This document shows positions 1 to 12,288 of a stretch of 64,000 nt of DNA, piece after piece. Numbering within the stretch: the first letter of the stretch is position 1; every line of letters starts with the position of its first letter. Under the pieces are notes generated by a model. That model did not search any database and was not told the DNA's origin. It saw only the letters and a program-made list of their open reading frames with translations. Source of the stretch: Dechloromonas aromatica (nom. nud.). GTDB taxonomy: Bacteria; Pseudomonadota; Gammaproteobacteria; Burkholderiales; Rhodocyclaceae. The stretch is from assembly GCA_004555545.1 (NCBI GenBank), contig SFHR01000001.1, positions 1 through 64,000 on the forward strand, written 5' to 3'. Both the position numbers and the translations under genes were made by a program.

Positions 1-2503
<2,503 letters not shown>

Positions 2504-2662
2504 TCTATAACAATCTACTTTTTAATAATAAAAAAGTATTATGTTATAAGAAGTAAAAAATTCTAATTTGCAATCTTTTTCCTAATTTTTATAGAACTAA
2601 ATATAAGTTTTTAATTATTATTTTTTAAATAAATTATAAAAACTCATTTAAAGAATAACAAT

Positions 2663-2706
2663 TTTCCGCGAGATTTTTCAAAAAATTTTTGGAATTTCTC
2701 GTGGAA
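2663..2706. repeat. Palindromic element copy in the 16S-23S spacer
   Basis: The arms are TTTCCGCGAGA and TCTCGTGGAA around an A/T core. One arm base differs from the family consensus (CCGCGAG for CCACGAG), leaving a G-T pair on the plus strand. The copy lies between tRNA-Ala and the 23S gene, so it is transcribed in the pre-rRNA and would fold as a hairpin there. Confidence 0.85.
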
Positions 2707-2730
2707 TTTTATTTTTTGCGAAATTTGATT

Positions 2731-2806
2731 TGGTGGAGGATAACGGGATCGAACCGATGACCCCCTGCTTGCAAAGCAGGTGCTCTCCCAGCTGAGCTAA
2801 TCCCCC
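2731..2806 (-). tRNA. tRNA-Ala (anticodon TGC)
   Basis: The reverse complement starts GGGGGATTAGCTCAGC, has an anticodon arm with TGC flanked by CTTTGCAAGC, and ends with an encoded CCA (2731-2733). All seven acceptor pairs form (one G-T). It sits in the rRNA operon spacer downstream of tRNA-Ile, the usual bacterial order. Confidence 0.97.
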
Positions 2807-2817
2807 AAAACTTTATT

Positions 2818-2894
2818 TGGTGGGTCTGGTTGGAATCGAACCAACGACCCTCGCCTTATCAAGACGATGCTCTAACCGACTGAGCTACAGACCC
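2818..2894 (-). tRNA. tRNA-Ile (anticodon GAT)
   Basis: The reverse complement starts GGGTCTGTAGCTCAG, has the anticodon loop CTTGATAAG (GAT) and ends in an encoded CCA (2818-2820). It lies between 16S and tRNA-Ala in the rRNA operon spacer. Confidence 0.97.
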
Positions 2895-3007
2895 AAACAA
2901 TCGCATAAAAATAAAATCAGCTTTATTTTTAATAACCGATGGGTGTAAATTCATTTTTTATCAAAAATAAAAAATAAAAAACGTGTATAAAAATATAAAT
3001 ATTTCTC

Positions 3008-4549
<1,542 letters not shown>

Positions 4550-4777
4550 AATCCGTTTTTATAAAAAAACATTTTTAAATTTTTAAAAATTTATTTGATT
4601 TTGTTTTTTATATTTTTATAAAAGCAAATTGACGAGATGTAAATTTAACTTTTCTTTTTTATTCTTTATTTTCAGCGATAAAAAAGAATTTACACCTATC
4701 GGTTATTTTCAAATTTTTATAGAACTAAATTTTTGATTACTTCTTTTGTAGTAATCTTTTTTATTAACGAGTTGCGA

Positions 4778-4807
4778 ATTATAAAACAAATAATTTTTAA
4801 ATGTCAA
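4778..4807 (-). promoter_or_regulatory. rRNA operon sigma-70 promoter
   Basis: On the minus strand TTGACA (4802-4807) and TATAAT (4778-4783) are separated by 18 bases. Both hexamers match the consensus perfectly. Transcription would start near 4771, about 220 bases before the 16S 5' end. Confidence 0.85.
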
Positions 4808-4844
4808 GCATTTTTTTTAAATTTATTTTTCGTCTTAAATTCGG

Positions 4845-4917
4845 TTGCGGGGGCAGGACTTGAACCTGCGACCTTCGGGTTATGAGCCCGACAAGCTGCC
4901 AACTGCTCCACCCCGCG
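4845..4917 (-). tRNA. tRNA-fMet (anticodon CAT)
   Basis: The reverse complement begins CGCGGGGTGGAGCAG. It has the initiator hallmarks: an unpaired C1-A72 and the anticodon stem with GGG/CCC pairs around CTCATAA. The 3' end is followed by CCG rather than CCA, so the CCA tail is not fully encoded, unlike the other tRNAs here. It lies just upstream of the rRNA promoter and I see no terminator between them. Confidence 0.94.
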
Positions 4918-4935
4918 TCCGTTAAAAAGATTTGC

Positions 4936-4963
4936 ATTATACACTTAATTTTTGAAATGTCAA
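4936..4963 (-). promoter_or_regulatory. tRNA-fMet sigma-70 promoter
   Basis: On the minus strand TTGACA (4958-4963) and TATAAT (4936-4941) are 16 bases apart. The -10 hexamer ends about 19 bases before the tRNA 5' end. Confidence 0.8.
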
Positions 4964-5041
4964 TAAATTTTTATAAAAAACTCCAAAAATAAGCAAAATA
5001 ATATTATTTTTTAATAAGTTATTTTTAAGTTTTTTTTTAAA

Positions 5042-5086
5042 TTTCCACGAGAATTTCCAAAAATTTTTTGAAATTTCTCGTGGAAA
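5042..5086. repeat. Palindromic element, complete copy
   Basis: Arms TTTCCACGAGA and TCTCGTGGAAA flank an A/T core, 45 bp in all. It lies between the end of mraY and the tRNA-fMet promoter. Confidence 0.93.
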
Positions 5087-5101
5087 AAGTCTTTATTTTT
5101 G

Positions 5102-5134
5102 TTTTAATTTTTAATTTTTAATTTTTAATTTTTA
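5102..5134. repeat. Short tandem repeat, 7-bp unit TTTTTAA
   Basis: About four to five head-to-tail copies fill the gap between a palindromic element and the mraY stop codon. Confidence 0.85.
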
Positions 5135-5135
5135 T

Positions 5136-6245
5136 CTATCGCAGTTTTAAGGTTGATAATCCTATCAAAACTAAAATTATGGTGATAATCCAAAATCTCA
5201 CGACCACTTGAGTTTCTTTCCAGCCAGATTGCTCAAAATGATGGTGTAACGGTGCCATTTTAAATAAACGTCGTCCTTCGCCAAATTTACGTTTTGTATA
5301 TTTGAAATAACTCACTTGCAGCATCACCGAAATCGTCTCGGCAACAAACACTCCGCCCATTATGAATAACACTATTTCTTGCCGTAAAATTACCGCAACC
5401 AAACCTAACGCAGCTCCCAGCGATAACGCTCCAACGTCGCCCATAAAAACTTTTGCAGGATGAGTGTTGAACCATAAAAAACCTAAACCAGCACCAACCA
5501 TTGAACCGAGCAAAATACACAATTCGCCAACACCAGGAACATAAGGCATAAACAAATATTTTGCAAAAACTATATTTCCAGAAACATACGCAAACACCGC
5601 AAACGCTGCCGAAATCAAAACCGTCGGCATAATTGCCAAGCCATCCAAGCCATCTGTTAAATTTACGGCGTTACTGGATCCGACTATCACAAAATACGTC
5701 AAGATCACAAATCCGACAATCCCCAACGGATAAGCAACAGTTTTGAAAAATGGCAATAATAATTCCATTTGCACGCTATTTTCAGAAGAATCTGAAAATG
5801 CTAAAAATAATGCCGCTCCGATGCCTAAAACTGATTGCCAAAAATATTTCCATTTTGCCGATAATCCGTGTGGGTCGTGATATACAACTTTTTTCCAATC
5901 ATCATACCAGCCGATTAAGCCAAATCCGATAGTTATGATTAAAACAACCCAAACAAATTTATTTGTCAAGTCAGCCCAAAGTAGCGTAGAAAATGCAATA
6001 GAAAGCAAAATCAAAATTCCGCCCATAGTTGGTGTGCCGTCTTTTTTCAAATGCGTTTGTGGGCCATCGTCACGAACGGCTTGTCCGATTTTTTTGGCTT
6101 TAAGCCAGTCTATTACTTTATTACCGACCAAAAGCGATAAAATTGCCGCCGTCAAAATAGCCAAAACCGAACGCAAAGTGATGTAATTGAAAGCGTTAAG
6201 AAAACTATAATCTGCCGATAAATATTGAGATAACCAAAAGAGCAT
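5136..6245 (-). CDS. mraY: Phospho-N-acetylmuramoyl-pentapeptide transferase
   Basis: MraY transfers phospho-MurNAc-pentapeptide from UDP to undecaprenyl phosphate, making lipid I at the inner face of the membrane. The 369-residue protein has the family's usual length and about ten hydrophobic segments. Signature motifs are visible: [18 protein letters not shown] near residue 59, a WYDDWKK aspartate pair near 114, [10 protein letters not shown] near 195, [10 protein letters not shown] near 270 and [11 protein letters not shown] near 330. In most bacteria mraY is inside the dcw cell-wall cluster. Here it stands alone between tRNA-fMet and a phosphate transporter, with palindromic elements on both sides, so the cluster appears to be broken up. 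A 9-bp tandem array lies just upstream of the start. Confidence 0.97.
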   Translation of the reverse strand: MLFWLSQYLSADYSFLNAFNYITLRSVLAILTAAILSLLVGNKVIDWLKAKKIGQAVRDDGPQTHLKKDGTPTMGGILILLSIAFSTLLWADLTNKFVWVVLIITIGFGLIGWYDDWKKVVYHDPHGLSAKWKYFWQSVLGIGAALFLAFSDSSENSVQMELLLPFFKTVAYPLGIVGFVILTYFVIVGSSNAVNLTDGLDGLAIMPTVLISAAFAVFAYVSGNIVFAKYLFMPYVPGVGELCILLGSMVGAGLGFLWFNTHPAKVFMGDVGALSLGAALGLVAVILRQEIVLFIMGGVFVAETISVMLQVSYFKYTKRKFGEGRRLFKMAPLHHHFEQSGWKETQVVVRFWIITIILVLIGLSTLKLR

Positions 6246-6271
6246 AATGTTTATTTTTGTAAAGATTAAAA

Positions 6272-6308
6272 GTAAAAAAAGTAAAAAAAGTAAAAAAAGT
6301 AAAAATTA
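6272..6308. repeat. Short tandem repeat, 9-bp unit GTAAAAAAA
   Basis: There are about four copies directly upstream of the mraY start codon, where copy-number change would alter leader length or promoter spacing. Confidence 0.9.
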
Positions 6309-6353
6309 AAAAGCGTGAAATTTTACAAGATAACAAAATAAATAATCAAAAAA

Positions 6354-6397
6354 TTTCCACGAGATTTTCAAAAATTTTTTTAGAAATCTCGTGGAAA
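6354..6397. repeat. Palindromic element, complete copy
   Basis: Arms TTTCCACGAGA and TCTCGTGGAAA flank an A/T core. It lies between mraY and the PiT transporter and is bordered on both sides by short tandem arrays. Confidence 0.93.
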
Positions 6398-6399
6398 AA

Positions 6400-6440
6400 T
6401 TTTTATGTTTTTATGTTTTTATGTTTTTATGTTTTTATGT
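6400..6440. repeat. Short tandem repeat, 8-bp unit TTTTTATG
   Basis: Five copies run directly from the palindromic element to just before the PiT transporter stop codon. Confidence 0.92.
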
Positions 6441-6448
6441 TTTTTTTT

Positions 6449-8035
6449 TTAGATAACAAATTTGCTTATTAACAAAAATCCTATCGCTGCCCCTACAATT
6501 GCTATCGGCAAAGTTATCAACCACGCCAACAAAATCGGTTTGATCATTTTTAGATTTGCATCTTTGTTATATAAACCGATTCCTAAAACTGCACCGATTA
6601 ACACGTGTGTTGAACTTATTGGCAATCCTAACATCGTGGCAATCAAAATTACTGAACTTGCCGATAATTCTGCAACAAATCCTGTATATGGTTCTAAATG
6701 AGCCAATCTTGTTCCTACTGTGTTGATTACCTCTTTTCCCATAACCCACAAACCTAATACCAAAGCAATTCCAAAAACTATTAAAGCAAATGTTGGAATT
6801 GGCGATTTGTCAGCAATTTGTCCGGTTCGTAAAATTTCTAATACCGCTGAAAAAGGCCCAATAGCATTTGCTATATCATTTGCTCCGTGAGAAAACGCAA
6901 ATGCCGATGCAGTAAATAATTGAAACCAGCCAAAAATTCGGTTGATAATTTTCTTTTGTGATGCCGAATATTTCATAATATTTACTACTGCCAAACTAGC
7001 AAAGAAAGAAAATAAACTAATGGCAAATAGTATCCAAACTATTTGCCATTGTGTTAATTGTAAATCTAAATTTTTTAACCCTTTAAATGCTAATGCCGAA
7101 AATACTATTAAAGAACTAAACATTGCAATTAAAGGTATATGTAATTTGATGCAATTTAAAGATTTTTTTTGCGTTTGCTTTTCTTGACTTCTAATATCAA
7201 TTAAATGATTTATAAAAGTATTTGCTGAATCATTTTTATCAATTATGTATTTATCATCATAAGTCAAAATAATATGTTTTAATTCTTGTATTTGTTGATC
7301 TTTTGATTTATCTTTATCATTACTTATTTTTTCTAACATTTGTTGTTTTATATTTTGTCGTAATGATTTTAAATCTACTAATTTTTGACTTAATTCTATA
7401 CTTGGTTTAATTAAAGTTTTTTGTATATAAACAAAAATTATATATGCAATAACAGCTCCTAATAATGGTGAAACTACCCAACTTAAAACTATACTTTCTA
7501 TTTTTGTCCAATGAACTAAATCTACTGCTTCATTTATGGAATTGTCAAAATTTATATAACCCATCATAATTCCGCCGCCAACAATTCCACCAACTATGGA
7601 GTGTGTTGTAGATACCGGCAATCCTTTTTTAGTTGCAAAAAATAGCCATAAACTTGCACTGAATAAAGCCGACATCATAACCGCAACTAATTGCATTGGA
7701 GAAATTTTATCCGCCGGAAAACTAATAATTCCACTACGAATAGTGCTAGTTACTTCTGCACCAGCAAAAACTGCACCACTTAATTCAAAAACTGCTGCTA
7801 TTACTAACGCTTGTTTAATAGTTAATGTTTTTGCACCAACACTCGTTCCAAAAGCATTTGCTACATCATTCCCACCTATATTGAAAGCCATAAAAATGCC
7901 GAATAATGCAGTAATAAAAAAAATGGGAATATAATCAGAAGCAACTGAATTATATCCCCACGCAAAAAAAGAAATTATTGCAATTACAAGAATTAAACAG
8001 GCAACAATATTGTCCTTTGTCTTAAATATAATCAT
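6449..8035 (-). CDS. PiT-family inorganic phosphate transporter (long form)
   Basis: This inner-membrane permease belongs to the PHO4/PiT family and likely takes up phosphate with a cation. The duplicated family signature is visible: FNIGGNDVANAFGTSVGAK near residue 50 and FSHGANDIANAIGPF in the C-terminal half, each followed by a run of hydrophobic helices. A hydrophilic Lys/Asp-rich insert of roughly 100 residues (about 210-300) separates the two halves, as in the longer members of the family. It is transcribed alone from a good sigma-70 promoter upstream. A second, shorter PiT transporter is encoded at 23814-24827. No phosphate-regulon genes are adjacent. Confidence 0.93.
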   Translation of the reverse strand: MIIFKTKDNIVACLILVIAIISFFAWGYNSVASDYIPIFFITALFGIFMAFNIGGNDVANAFGTSVGAKTLTIKQALVIAAVFELSGAVFAGAEVTSTIRSGIISFPADKISPMQLVAVMMSALFSASLWLFFATKKGLPVSTTHSIVGGIVGGGIMMGYINFDNSINEAVDLVHWTKIESIVLSWVVSPLLGAVIAYIIFVYIQKTLIKPSIELSQKLVDLKSLRQNIKQQMLEKISNDKDKSKDQQIQELKHIILTYDDKYIIDKNDSANTFINHLIDIRSQEKQTQKKSLNCIKLHIPLIAMFSSLIVFSALAFKGLKNLDLQLTQWQIVWILFAISLFSFFASLAVVNIMKYSASQKKIINRIFGWFQLFTASAFAFSHGANDIANAIGPFSAVLEILRTGQIADKSPIPTFALIVFGIALVLGLWVMGKEVINTVGTRLAHLEPYTGFVAELSASSVILIATMLGLPISSTHVLIGAVLGIGLYNKDANLKMIKPILLAWLITLPIAIVGAAIGFLLISKFVI

Positions 8036-8167
8036 AATTTATCTACCTTTTTGTCATAATAATATTTAATAATATTTTGATTTAATGTTTAATTATTTTT
8101 AATGTTTAATGTTTAACTAAATATTTTTGTTTTTTATGTTTTTATATGTTTTATAAAAAACGAGCGA

Positions 8168-8195
8168 ATTATAAATAAAAAAATAAATTAGTCAA
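8168..8195 (-). promoter_or_regulatory. sigma-70 promoter of the PiT gene
   Basis: On the minus strand TTGACT (8190-8195) and TATAAT (8168-8173) are separated by 16 bases. Transcription would start about 125 bases before the transporter start codon. Confidence 0.65.
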
Positions 8196-8210
8196 TATCA
8201 AATAAAAAAA

Positions 8211-8253
8211 TTCCACGAGATTTTTAAAAAATTTTTTGAAATTCTCGTGGAAA
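8211..8253. repeat. Palindromic element, complete copy
   Basis: Arms TTCCACGAGA and TTCTCGTGGAA flank an A/T core. It lies between the PiT promoter and the ribB stop codon. Confidence 0.92.
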
Positions 8254-8277
8254 TTTGTTGTATTTTTGTTTTATGTT

Positions 8278-9432
8278 TTATTTTTGCGAAGGAACTTCCT
8301 TGATATTTTGTATAAATCCACTGACTTCCAAGCCAAATCCTTGCATTGACGGCATTCTATGCTCTGATGATAACAAAATCATTTTATGAATTCCCATATC
8401 TCGCAAAATTTGAGCTCCAATTCCGTAACTACGCGGATCCCAGATTTTCTTAGCATTTTCGGCTTTTTTCTCGCTATCGGTTTTGTTGAGGCGTTTAATC
8501 ATATTTTCACCGCTATCGTTGTTATTTTCATTGCCGTGTAGCAACACAATCACGCCGTGCCCGAATTTTACCAACGCTTCTTCTGCTTGTGGTAATGTGA
8601 AAGATCCTTTGTGGGTTTCTGGAGCTAAAAAATCTAACACGGAAAACGGCTCGTGAACGCGAACCAAAGTTTCGCCATCGCTTGGCAAATCGCCGTATTG
8701 CAAAACCAAATGCGTATTTCCTCCAGCGTTATCTTTATAAGCCAACATTGTAAATTCTCCGCGTGGCGTGGTGATTTTTCTTTCGGCAACGCGTTCTACC
8801 AAACTTTCCCGAGCCGAGCGATAATTGATCAAATTTGCGATGGTGCCGATTTTCAAATTATGTTCTTTGGCGAATTTCAATAATTGCGGAAGACGAGCCA
8901 TAGTGCCGTCTTCGTTCATAATTTCGCAGATTGTGGCAGCCGGAGTTAATCCAGCCAAACGCGTTAAATCGCAACCGGCTTCGGTATGTCCGGCTCGGAC
9001 CAAAACGCCGCCTTTTCTTGCGGTTATCGGGAAAACGTGTCCGGGCTGCACAATATCATCGGCAGTTGAATCTTTGGCAACCGCAGTTTTGATAGTCAAA
9101 GCACGATCCGCCGCAGAAATTCCAGTGGTCACGCCGACCGCCGCTTCAATAGAATTTGTGAAAGCGGTTCCGTATTGAGATTTATTATTTTTGCTCATTT
9201 GACTCAAACCCAAACGCCGACAATGTTCTTCGGTGAGCGTCAGACAAACTAAACCGCGTGCGTGAGTGACCATAAAATTTATAGTTTCCGGCGTTACAAA
9301 TTCTGCAGCGATTAACAAATCGCCTTCATTTTCGCGATTTTCGTCATCAACGATGATTACCATTTTTCCGCGTTGGAGTTCGCTGATAATTTCTTCGGTT
9401 GATGAAATTTTGATTTCGTTTTGATTATTCAT
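8278..9432 (-). CDS. ribB: 3,4-dihydroxy-2-butanone 4-phosphate synthase with degenerate GTP cyclohydrolase II-like half
   Basis: The N-terminal half converts ribulose 5-phosphate to dihydroxybutanone phosphate for riboflavin synthesis. It carries the DHBP synthase motifs [26 protein letters not shown] and [12 protein letters not shown]. The C-terminal half has the GTP cyclohydrolase II fold outline (VRVHEPFSV..., [12 protein letters not shown]) but lacks the zinc-binding cysteine cluster of active enzymes, so it is probably not a cyclohydrolase. This form is common in proteobacteria. The open frame extends upstream to 9588, but that part translates a palindromic element. I chose the ATG at 9432, which follows AGGAAAT. 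It is probably co-transcribed with greB and ftsE. Confidence 0.94.
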   Translation of the reverse strand: MNNQNEIKISSTEEIISELQRGKMVIIVDDENRENEGDLLIAAEFVTPETINFMVTHARGLVCLTLTEEHCRRLGLSQMSKNNKSQYGTAFTNSIEAAVGVTTGISAADRALTIKTAVAKDSTADDIVQPGHVFPITARKGGVLVRAGHTEAGCDLTRLAGLTPAATICEIMNEDGTMARLPQLLKFAKEHNLKIGTIANLINYRSARESLVERVAERKITTPRGEFTMLAYKDNAGGNTHLVLQYGDLPSDGETLVRVHEPFSVLDFLAPETHKGSFTLPQAEEALVKFGHGVIVLLHGNENNNDSGENMIKRLNKTDSEKKAENAKKIWDPRSYGIGAQILRDMGIHKMILLSSEHRMPSMQGFGLEVSGFIQNIKEVPSQK

Positions 9433-9471
9433 TTTGAATTTTATTTCCTGTTTATACTTTTTGTAAAAAAA

Positions 9472-9514
9472 TTTCCACGAGATTTTAAAAATAATTTTTG
9501 ATTTCTCGTGGAAA
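9472..9514. repeat. Palindromic element, complete copy
   Basis: It lies between the ftsE stop and the ribB start. It is readable in frame as an N-terminal extension of ribB, but that extension is unlikely to be translated. It is followed by an 8-9 bp T-rich tandem array (about 9515-9565). Confidence 0.9.
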
Positions 9515-9565
9515 TTTGTTTTATTTGTTTTATTTGTTTTATTTACTTTGTTTGCTTTGTTTGCT

Positions 9566-10237
9566 TTATAGTTCGTATAATTTTCCATTTTTCAGAGATA
9601 TTTGCCGAACTTGATTTGCAATAAATTTTTCATCTAAACCTAAATTTTTGATTTCGTGCGTAGAAACAATCACCGTGACGCCGTTTGCATTGAATTCCGC
9701 AAATAAATCCATAACTAATTTGGCGGCGGTTTCGTCAAGATGGCTTGTTGGTTCGTCGGCAATAACCACCGGCGGATTATTTATCACCGCCCGAGCAATC
9801 GCCAAACGCTGCTGTTCTCCGCCGGACAAAGCAATCGGCGAGTAATGCCAGAACTCTTGCAAACCAACTTTTTTCAATACCGCTTTGGCACGTTGTTCGG
9901 CTTGTTTATTCGCAATTCCGGCAATACTCAACGGCAGCGTGACGTTGTATAAAACGCTTTGGTTATATAACAATTTGGAATCCTGAAAAATCAGTCCAAA
10001 ATTACGACGTAACCAAGGCAAAGCAGCAGAACGTAATTTGCTGATATTTTCGTTATCAATAAAAACCTCGCCGCGAGTTGGTTTTTCCAAAGTTGCAATT
10101 ATGCGGTTGAGCGTAGTTTTTCCGGCACCGGAGGCACCGCTGATGACAACATAATCACCGGCATTTATTTTCAAACTGACTTCGTCCAAAATGCGGCGTT
10201 GGTTATATCTTTTGATAATATTTTTTAATTCAATCAT
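9566..10237 (-). CDS. ftsE: FtsE-like ABC transporter ATP-binding protein
   Basis: This cytoplasmic ATPase subunit has 223 residues. Walker A is GASGAGKTT (about 35-43), the signature is LSGGEQQRLAIARA (about 138-151) and Walker B is VVIADEPT. The Q-loop region LIFQDSKLL and the following VLYNVTLPL strongly resemble FtsE, which works with the membrane protein FtsX to activate cell-wall hydrolases at division. No ftsX is adjacent: greB ends 6 bases upstream and ribB follows after about 130 bases. A LolD-type or other exporter role is possible but less likely. Confidence 0.8.
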   Translation of the reverse strand: MIELKNIIKRYNQRRILDEVSLKINAGDYVVISGASGAGKTTLNRIIATLEKPTRGEVFIDNENISKLRSAALPWLRRNFGLIFQDSKLLYNQSVLYNVTLPLSIAGIANKQAEQRAKAVLKKVGLQEFWHYSPIALSGGEQQRLAIARAVINNPPVVIADEPTSHLDETAAKLVMDLFAEFNANGVTVIVSTHEIKNLGLDEKFIANQVRQISLKNGKLYEL

Positions 10238-10243
10238 TGCAAA

Positions 10244-10729
10244 CTATAAAATTTCTTTATAAATAACTTCCACAATATCAAATTCTTTGAAACCGCTTGG
10301 CGTTTTCAGGTTGATGCTATCGCCTTCAAATTTTTTGAGCAACATTTTTGCTAAGGGCGAAATCCAACTGATTTTATTTTCACTTGCATTTGCCTCGTCA
10401 ATGCCGACGATGGAATAAGTTTTTTCCTCGCCATTTTCGTCAGCCAGAACGACGGTGGCTCCGAAAAAAATCTGCTTGTTATCTTTTTGTTGCAGCGGAT
10501 TTACAATTTCAGAAATATCCAAGCGTTTAGACAAAAAGCGGATGCGTTTATCAATTTCGCGGAGCCGTTTTTTGCCGTAAATATAATCGCCATTTTCCGA
10601 ACGATCGCCGTTAGAAGCCGCCCAAGAGACAATATCAACAATTTTTGGCCGTTCAATTTTTACTAAATTTTCTAACTCGGCACGTAAAACTTTATGCCCG
10701 TTTGGCGTAATATAATTTTTGTTATTCAT
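10244..10729 (-). CDS. greB: Transcription elongation factor GreB
   Basis: GreB binds RNA polymerase and stimulates cleavage of backtracked transcripts. The 161-residue protein starts MNNKNYITPNGHKVL and has an N-terminal coiled coil with the acidic tip DRSENGDYIYGKKRL, typical of GreB rather than GreA. The C-terminal FKBP-like domain includes the stretch near WISPLAKMLLKKFEGD. An in-frame upstream Met at 10768 would add 13 residues partly encoded by a palindromic element. The ATG at 10729 fits the family better. It is the likely first gene of greB-ftsE-ribB. Confidence 0.93.
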   Translation of the reverse strand: MNNKNYITPNGHKVLRAELENLVKIERPKIVDIVSWAASNGDRSENGDYIYGKKRLREIDKRIRFLSKRLDISEIVNPLQQKDNKQIFFGATVVLADENGEEKTYSIVGIDEANASENKISWISPLAKMLLKKFEGDSINLKTPSGFKEFDIVEVIYKEIL

Positions 10730-10761
10730 AATAAAAGGTAAAAAAATATAAATATAAAGAT

Positions 10762-10805
10762 TTTCCACGAGAATTCTAAAAAATTTTTTGGAAATCTCGT
10801 GGAAA
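10762..10805. repeat. Palindromic element, complete copy (subfamily A)
   Basis: Its core matches the copies at 20212 and 23718 essentially base for base (AATTC, then TAAAAAATTTTTTGGAAATC). It lies between prs and greB and is followed by a 6-bp tandem array. Confidence 0.94.
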
Positions 10806-10810
10806 ATTGT

Positions 10811-10855
10811 TATTTTTATTTTTATTTTTATTTTTATTTTTATTTTTATTTTTAT
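10811..10855. repeat. Short tandem repeat, 6-bp unit TATTTT
   Basis: About seven copies lie between the palindromic element and the end of prs. Confidence 0.92.
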
Positions 10856-10877
10856 ATTTATATTTGTTTATTTATTT

Positions 10878-11864
10878 TTATTCTAAAAATAATGAAGAAA
10901 CAGATTCTTCTTTGCTAATTCTGCGGATGGTTTCGCCGAGCAATGCGGCTACGGAAATTTGGCGTATGTGTGAAGATTTTTGAGCGTCTTCTTTTAATGG
11001 AATTGTGTCTGTGACTACCAAAGAATCCAAATCTGATGCGTCAATTCTTTCTACTGCTCCGCCAGATAAAACCGGATGCGAACAATATGCGACAACTTTT
11101 TTGGCTCCACGAGCTTTCAAGGCAGAAGCGGCTTTGCATAAAGTTCCGGCAGTATCAACCATATCGTCCATCAAAATGCAAGTTTTACCATCAACATCGC
11201 CGATCAAATTCATAACTTCGGCAACATTTGCTTTTGGACGGCGTTTGTCAATGATTGCCAGATCGCATTCCAAGCGTTTTGCCAAAGATCGGGCACGGAC
11301 AACTCCGCCGTGATCTGGCGAAACGCAAATAATATTTTCATAATTTTGTTGCTTGATATCTTGCAATAACAAAGGCAAAGCATAAACGTTATCAACCGGA
11401 ATATTGAAAAAACCTTGAATTTGCTCGGCGTGCAAATCCATAGTCAAAATTCTATCGGCACCAGAAGCAGTGAGCATATCGGCGACTAATTTGGCGGCAA
11501 TCGGCACACGCGTTGAACGCGGACGGCGATCTTGACGAGCATAACCATAATACGGCATAACAGCAGTGATTCGTCCAGCAGATGCACGTTTTAAAGCATC
11601 AATCATAATCAGCAATTCCATTAAATTATCGTTAGTTGGTTCGCAAGTGGATTGCAATACAAAAACATCGCGACCGCGAACGTATTCAGTGATTTCTACG
11701 CTGATTTCGCCATCGGAAAAGCGACCGACTTCGGCACCACCTAACTCGGTTTGTAAATATTTGGCAACGGCGGAAGATAATTTGGGATTAGCATTACCGG
11801 AAAAAATCATCAAACTATGATTTTGACCTTGATTTTGATTATGATTATGATTATGAAGTGACAT
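10878..11864 (-). CDS. prs: Ribose-phosphate pyrophosphokinase
   Basis: This enzyme makes PRPP from ribose 5-phosphate and ATP for nucleotide, histidine and tryptophan synthesis. The 328 residues carry the family landmarks: [36 protein letters not shown] (the flexible ATP loop), [12 protein letters not shown]-like [12 protein letters not shown], and the PRPP-binding [10 protein letters not shown]. The N-terminus carries an extra His/Asn/Gln stretch (residues 4-15) encoded by 6-bp tandem repeats, so the true start could also be Met19. No good promoter was identified. A weak -10-like TAAAAT lies near 11961. Confidence 0.96.
   Translation of the reverse strand: MSLHNHNHNQNQGQNHSLMIFSGNANPKLSSAVAKYLQTELGGAEVGRFSDGEISVEITEYVRGRDVFVLQSTCEPTNDNLMELLIMIDALKRASAGRITAVMPYYGYARQDRRPRSTRVPIAAKLVADMLTASGADRILTMDLHAEQIQGFFNIPVDNVYALPLLLQDIKQQNYENIICVSPDHGGVVRARSLAKRLECDLAIIDKRRPKANVAEVMNLIGDVDGKTCILMDDMVDTAGTLCKAASALKARGAKKVVAYCSHPVLSGGAVERIDASDLDSLVVTDTIPLKEDAQKSSHIRQISVAALLGETIRRISKEESVSSLFLE
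11821..11856. repeat. 6-bp tandem repeat at the prs N-terminus
   Basis: Repeated ATTATG/ATTTTG units encode the alternating Asn-His/Asn-Gln stretch at the start of prs. Their length is a multiple of three, so copy changes keep the frame. Confidence 0.8.
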
Positions 11865-12024
11865 TTTGAGTATTTTCTTAATTTGAATTTTGAATTTTGA
11901 ATTTGTTTATTTATATGAAGGTTTATTTTGATTTGATTTGATTTGATTTTTTTGGAGCGAATTTTACAACTATCAGAAAGGCAAAAATCAAAAATCGCAG
12001 ATTATCAAATTATCAAATTGTAGA

Positions 12025-12060
12025 TAAAAAAATAAGCAAATCTAAAATTTTAGATTTGCT
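12025..12060 (-). terminator. Intrinsic terminator after tRNA-Gln
   Basis: A perfect 26-bp inverted repeat, AGCAAATCTAAAA and its complement (12035-12060), is followed on the minus strand by a T-rich run (12025-12034). It lies about 20 bases after the tRNA-Gln 3' end. Its sequence is unrelated to the dispersed palindromic element. Confidence 0.8.
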
Positions 12061-12080
12061 GAAGTAAATATATTACGTTT

Positions 12081-12157
12081 TGGCAGGGGAAGAAGGATTC
12101 GAACCTTCGCATGTCGGAATCAAAATCCGATGCCTTAACCAACTTGGCGACACCCCT
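12081..12157 (-). tRNA. tRNA-Gln (anticodon TTG)
   Basis: The reverse complement begins AGGGGTGTCGCCAAG, has the anticodon loop TTTTGAT (TTG) and ends G73-CCA (12081-12084). The acceptor stem has a T-T mismatch at pair 6-67 and a G-T at 7-66, a slightly weakened stem. Confidence 0.94.
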
Positions 12158-12177
12158 GTCGTCAAAAAGAAGTTGGC

Positions 12178-12206
12178 ATTATATTCAAAGTTTTTGGAAA
12201 TGTCTA
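12178..12206 (-). promoter_or_regulatory. tRNA-Gln sigma-70 promoter
   Basis: On the minus strand TAGACA (12201-12206) and TATAAT (12178-12183) have 17-base spacing, ending about 20 bases before the tRNA. Confidence 0.78.
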
Positions 12207-12288
12207 TAATTTTTTGTTTTGGAAAATACAATTTTTAAAAAAATAATGGAAAAATTATAAGAAAAACAATAATTTACAAATTTGTTGT

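Noticed and set aside
9433-9588. 52-residue N-terminal extension of RibB
   Set aside because: It translates a tandem array and a palindromic element. A proper ATG with an upstream AGGAAAT exists at 9432.
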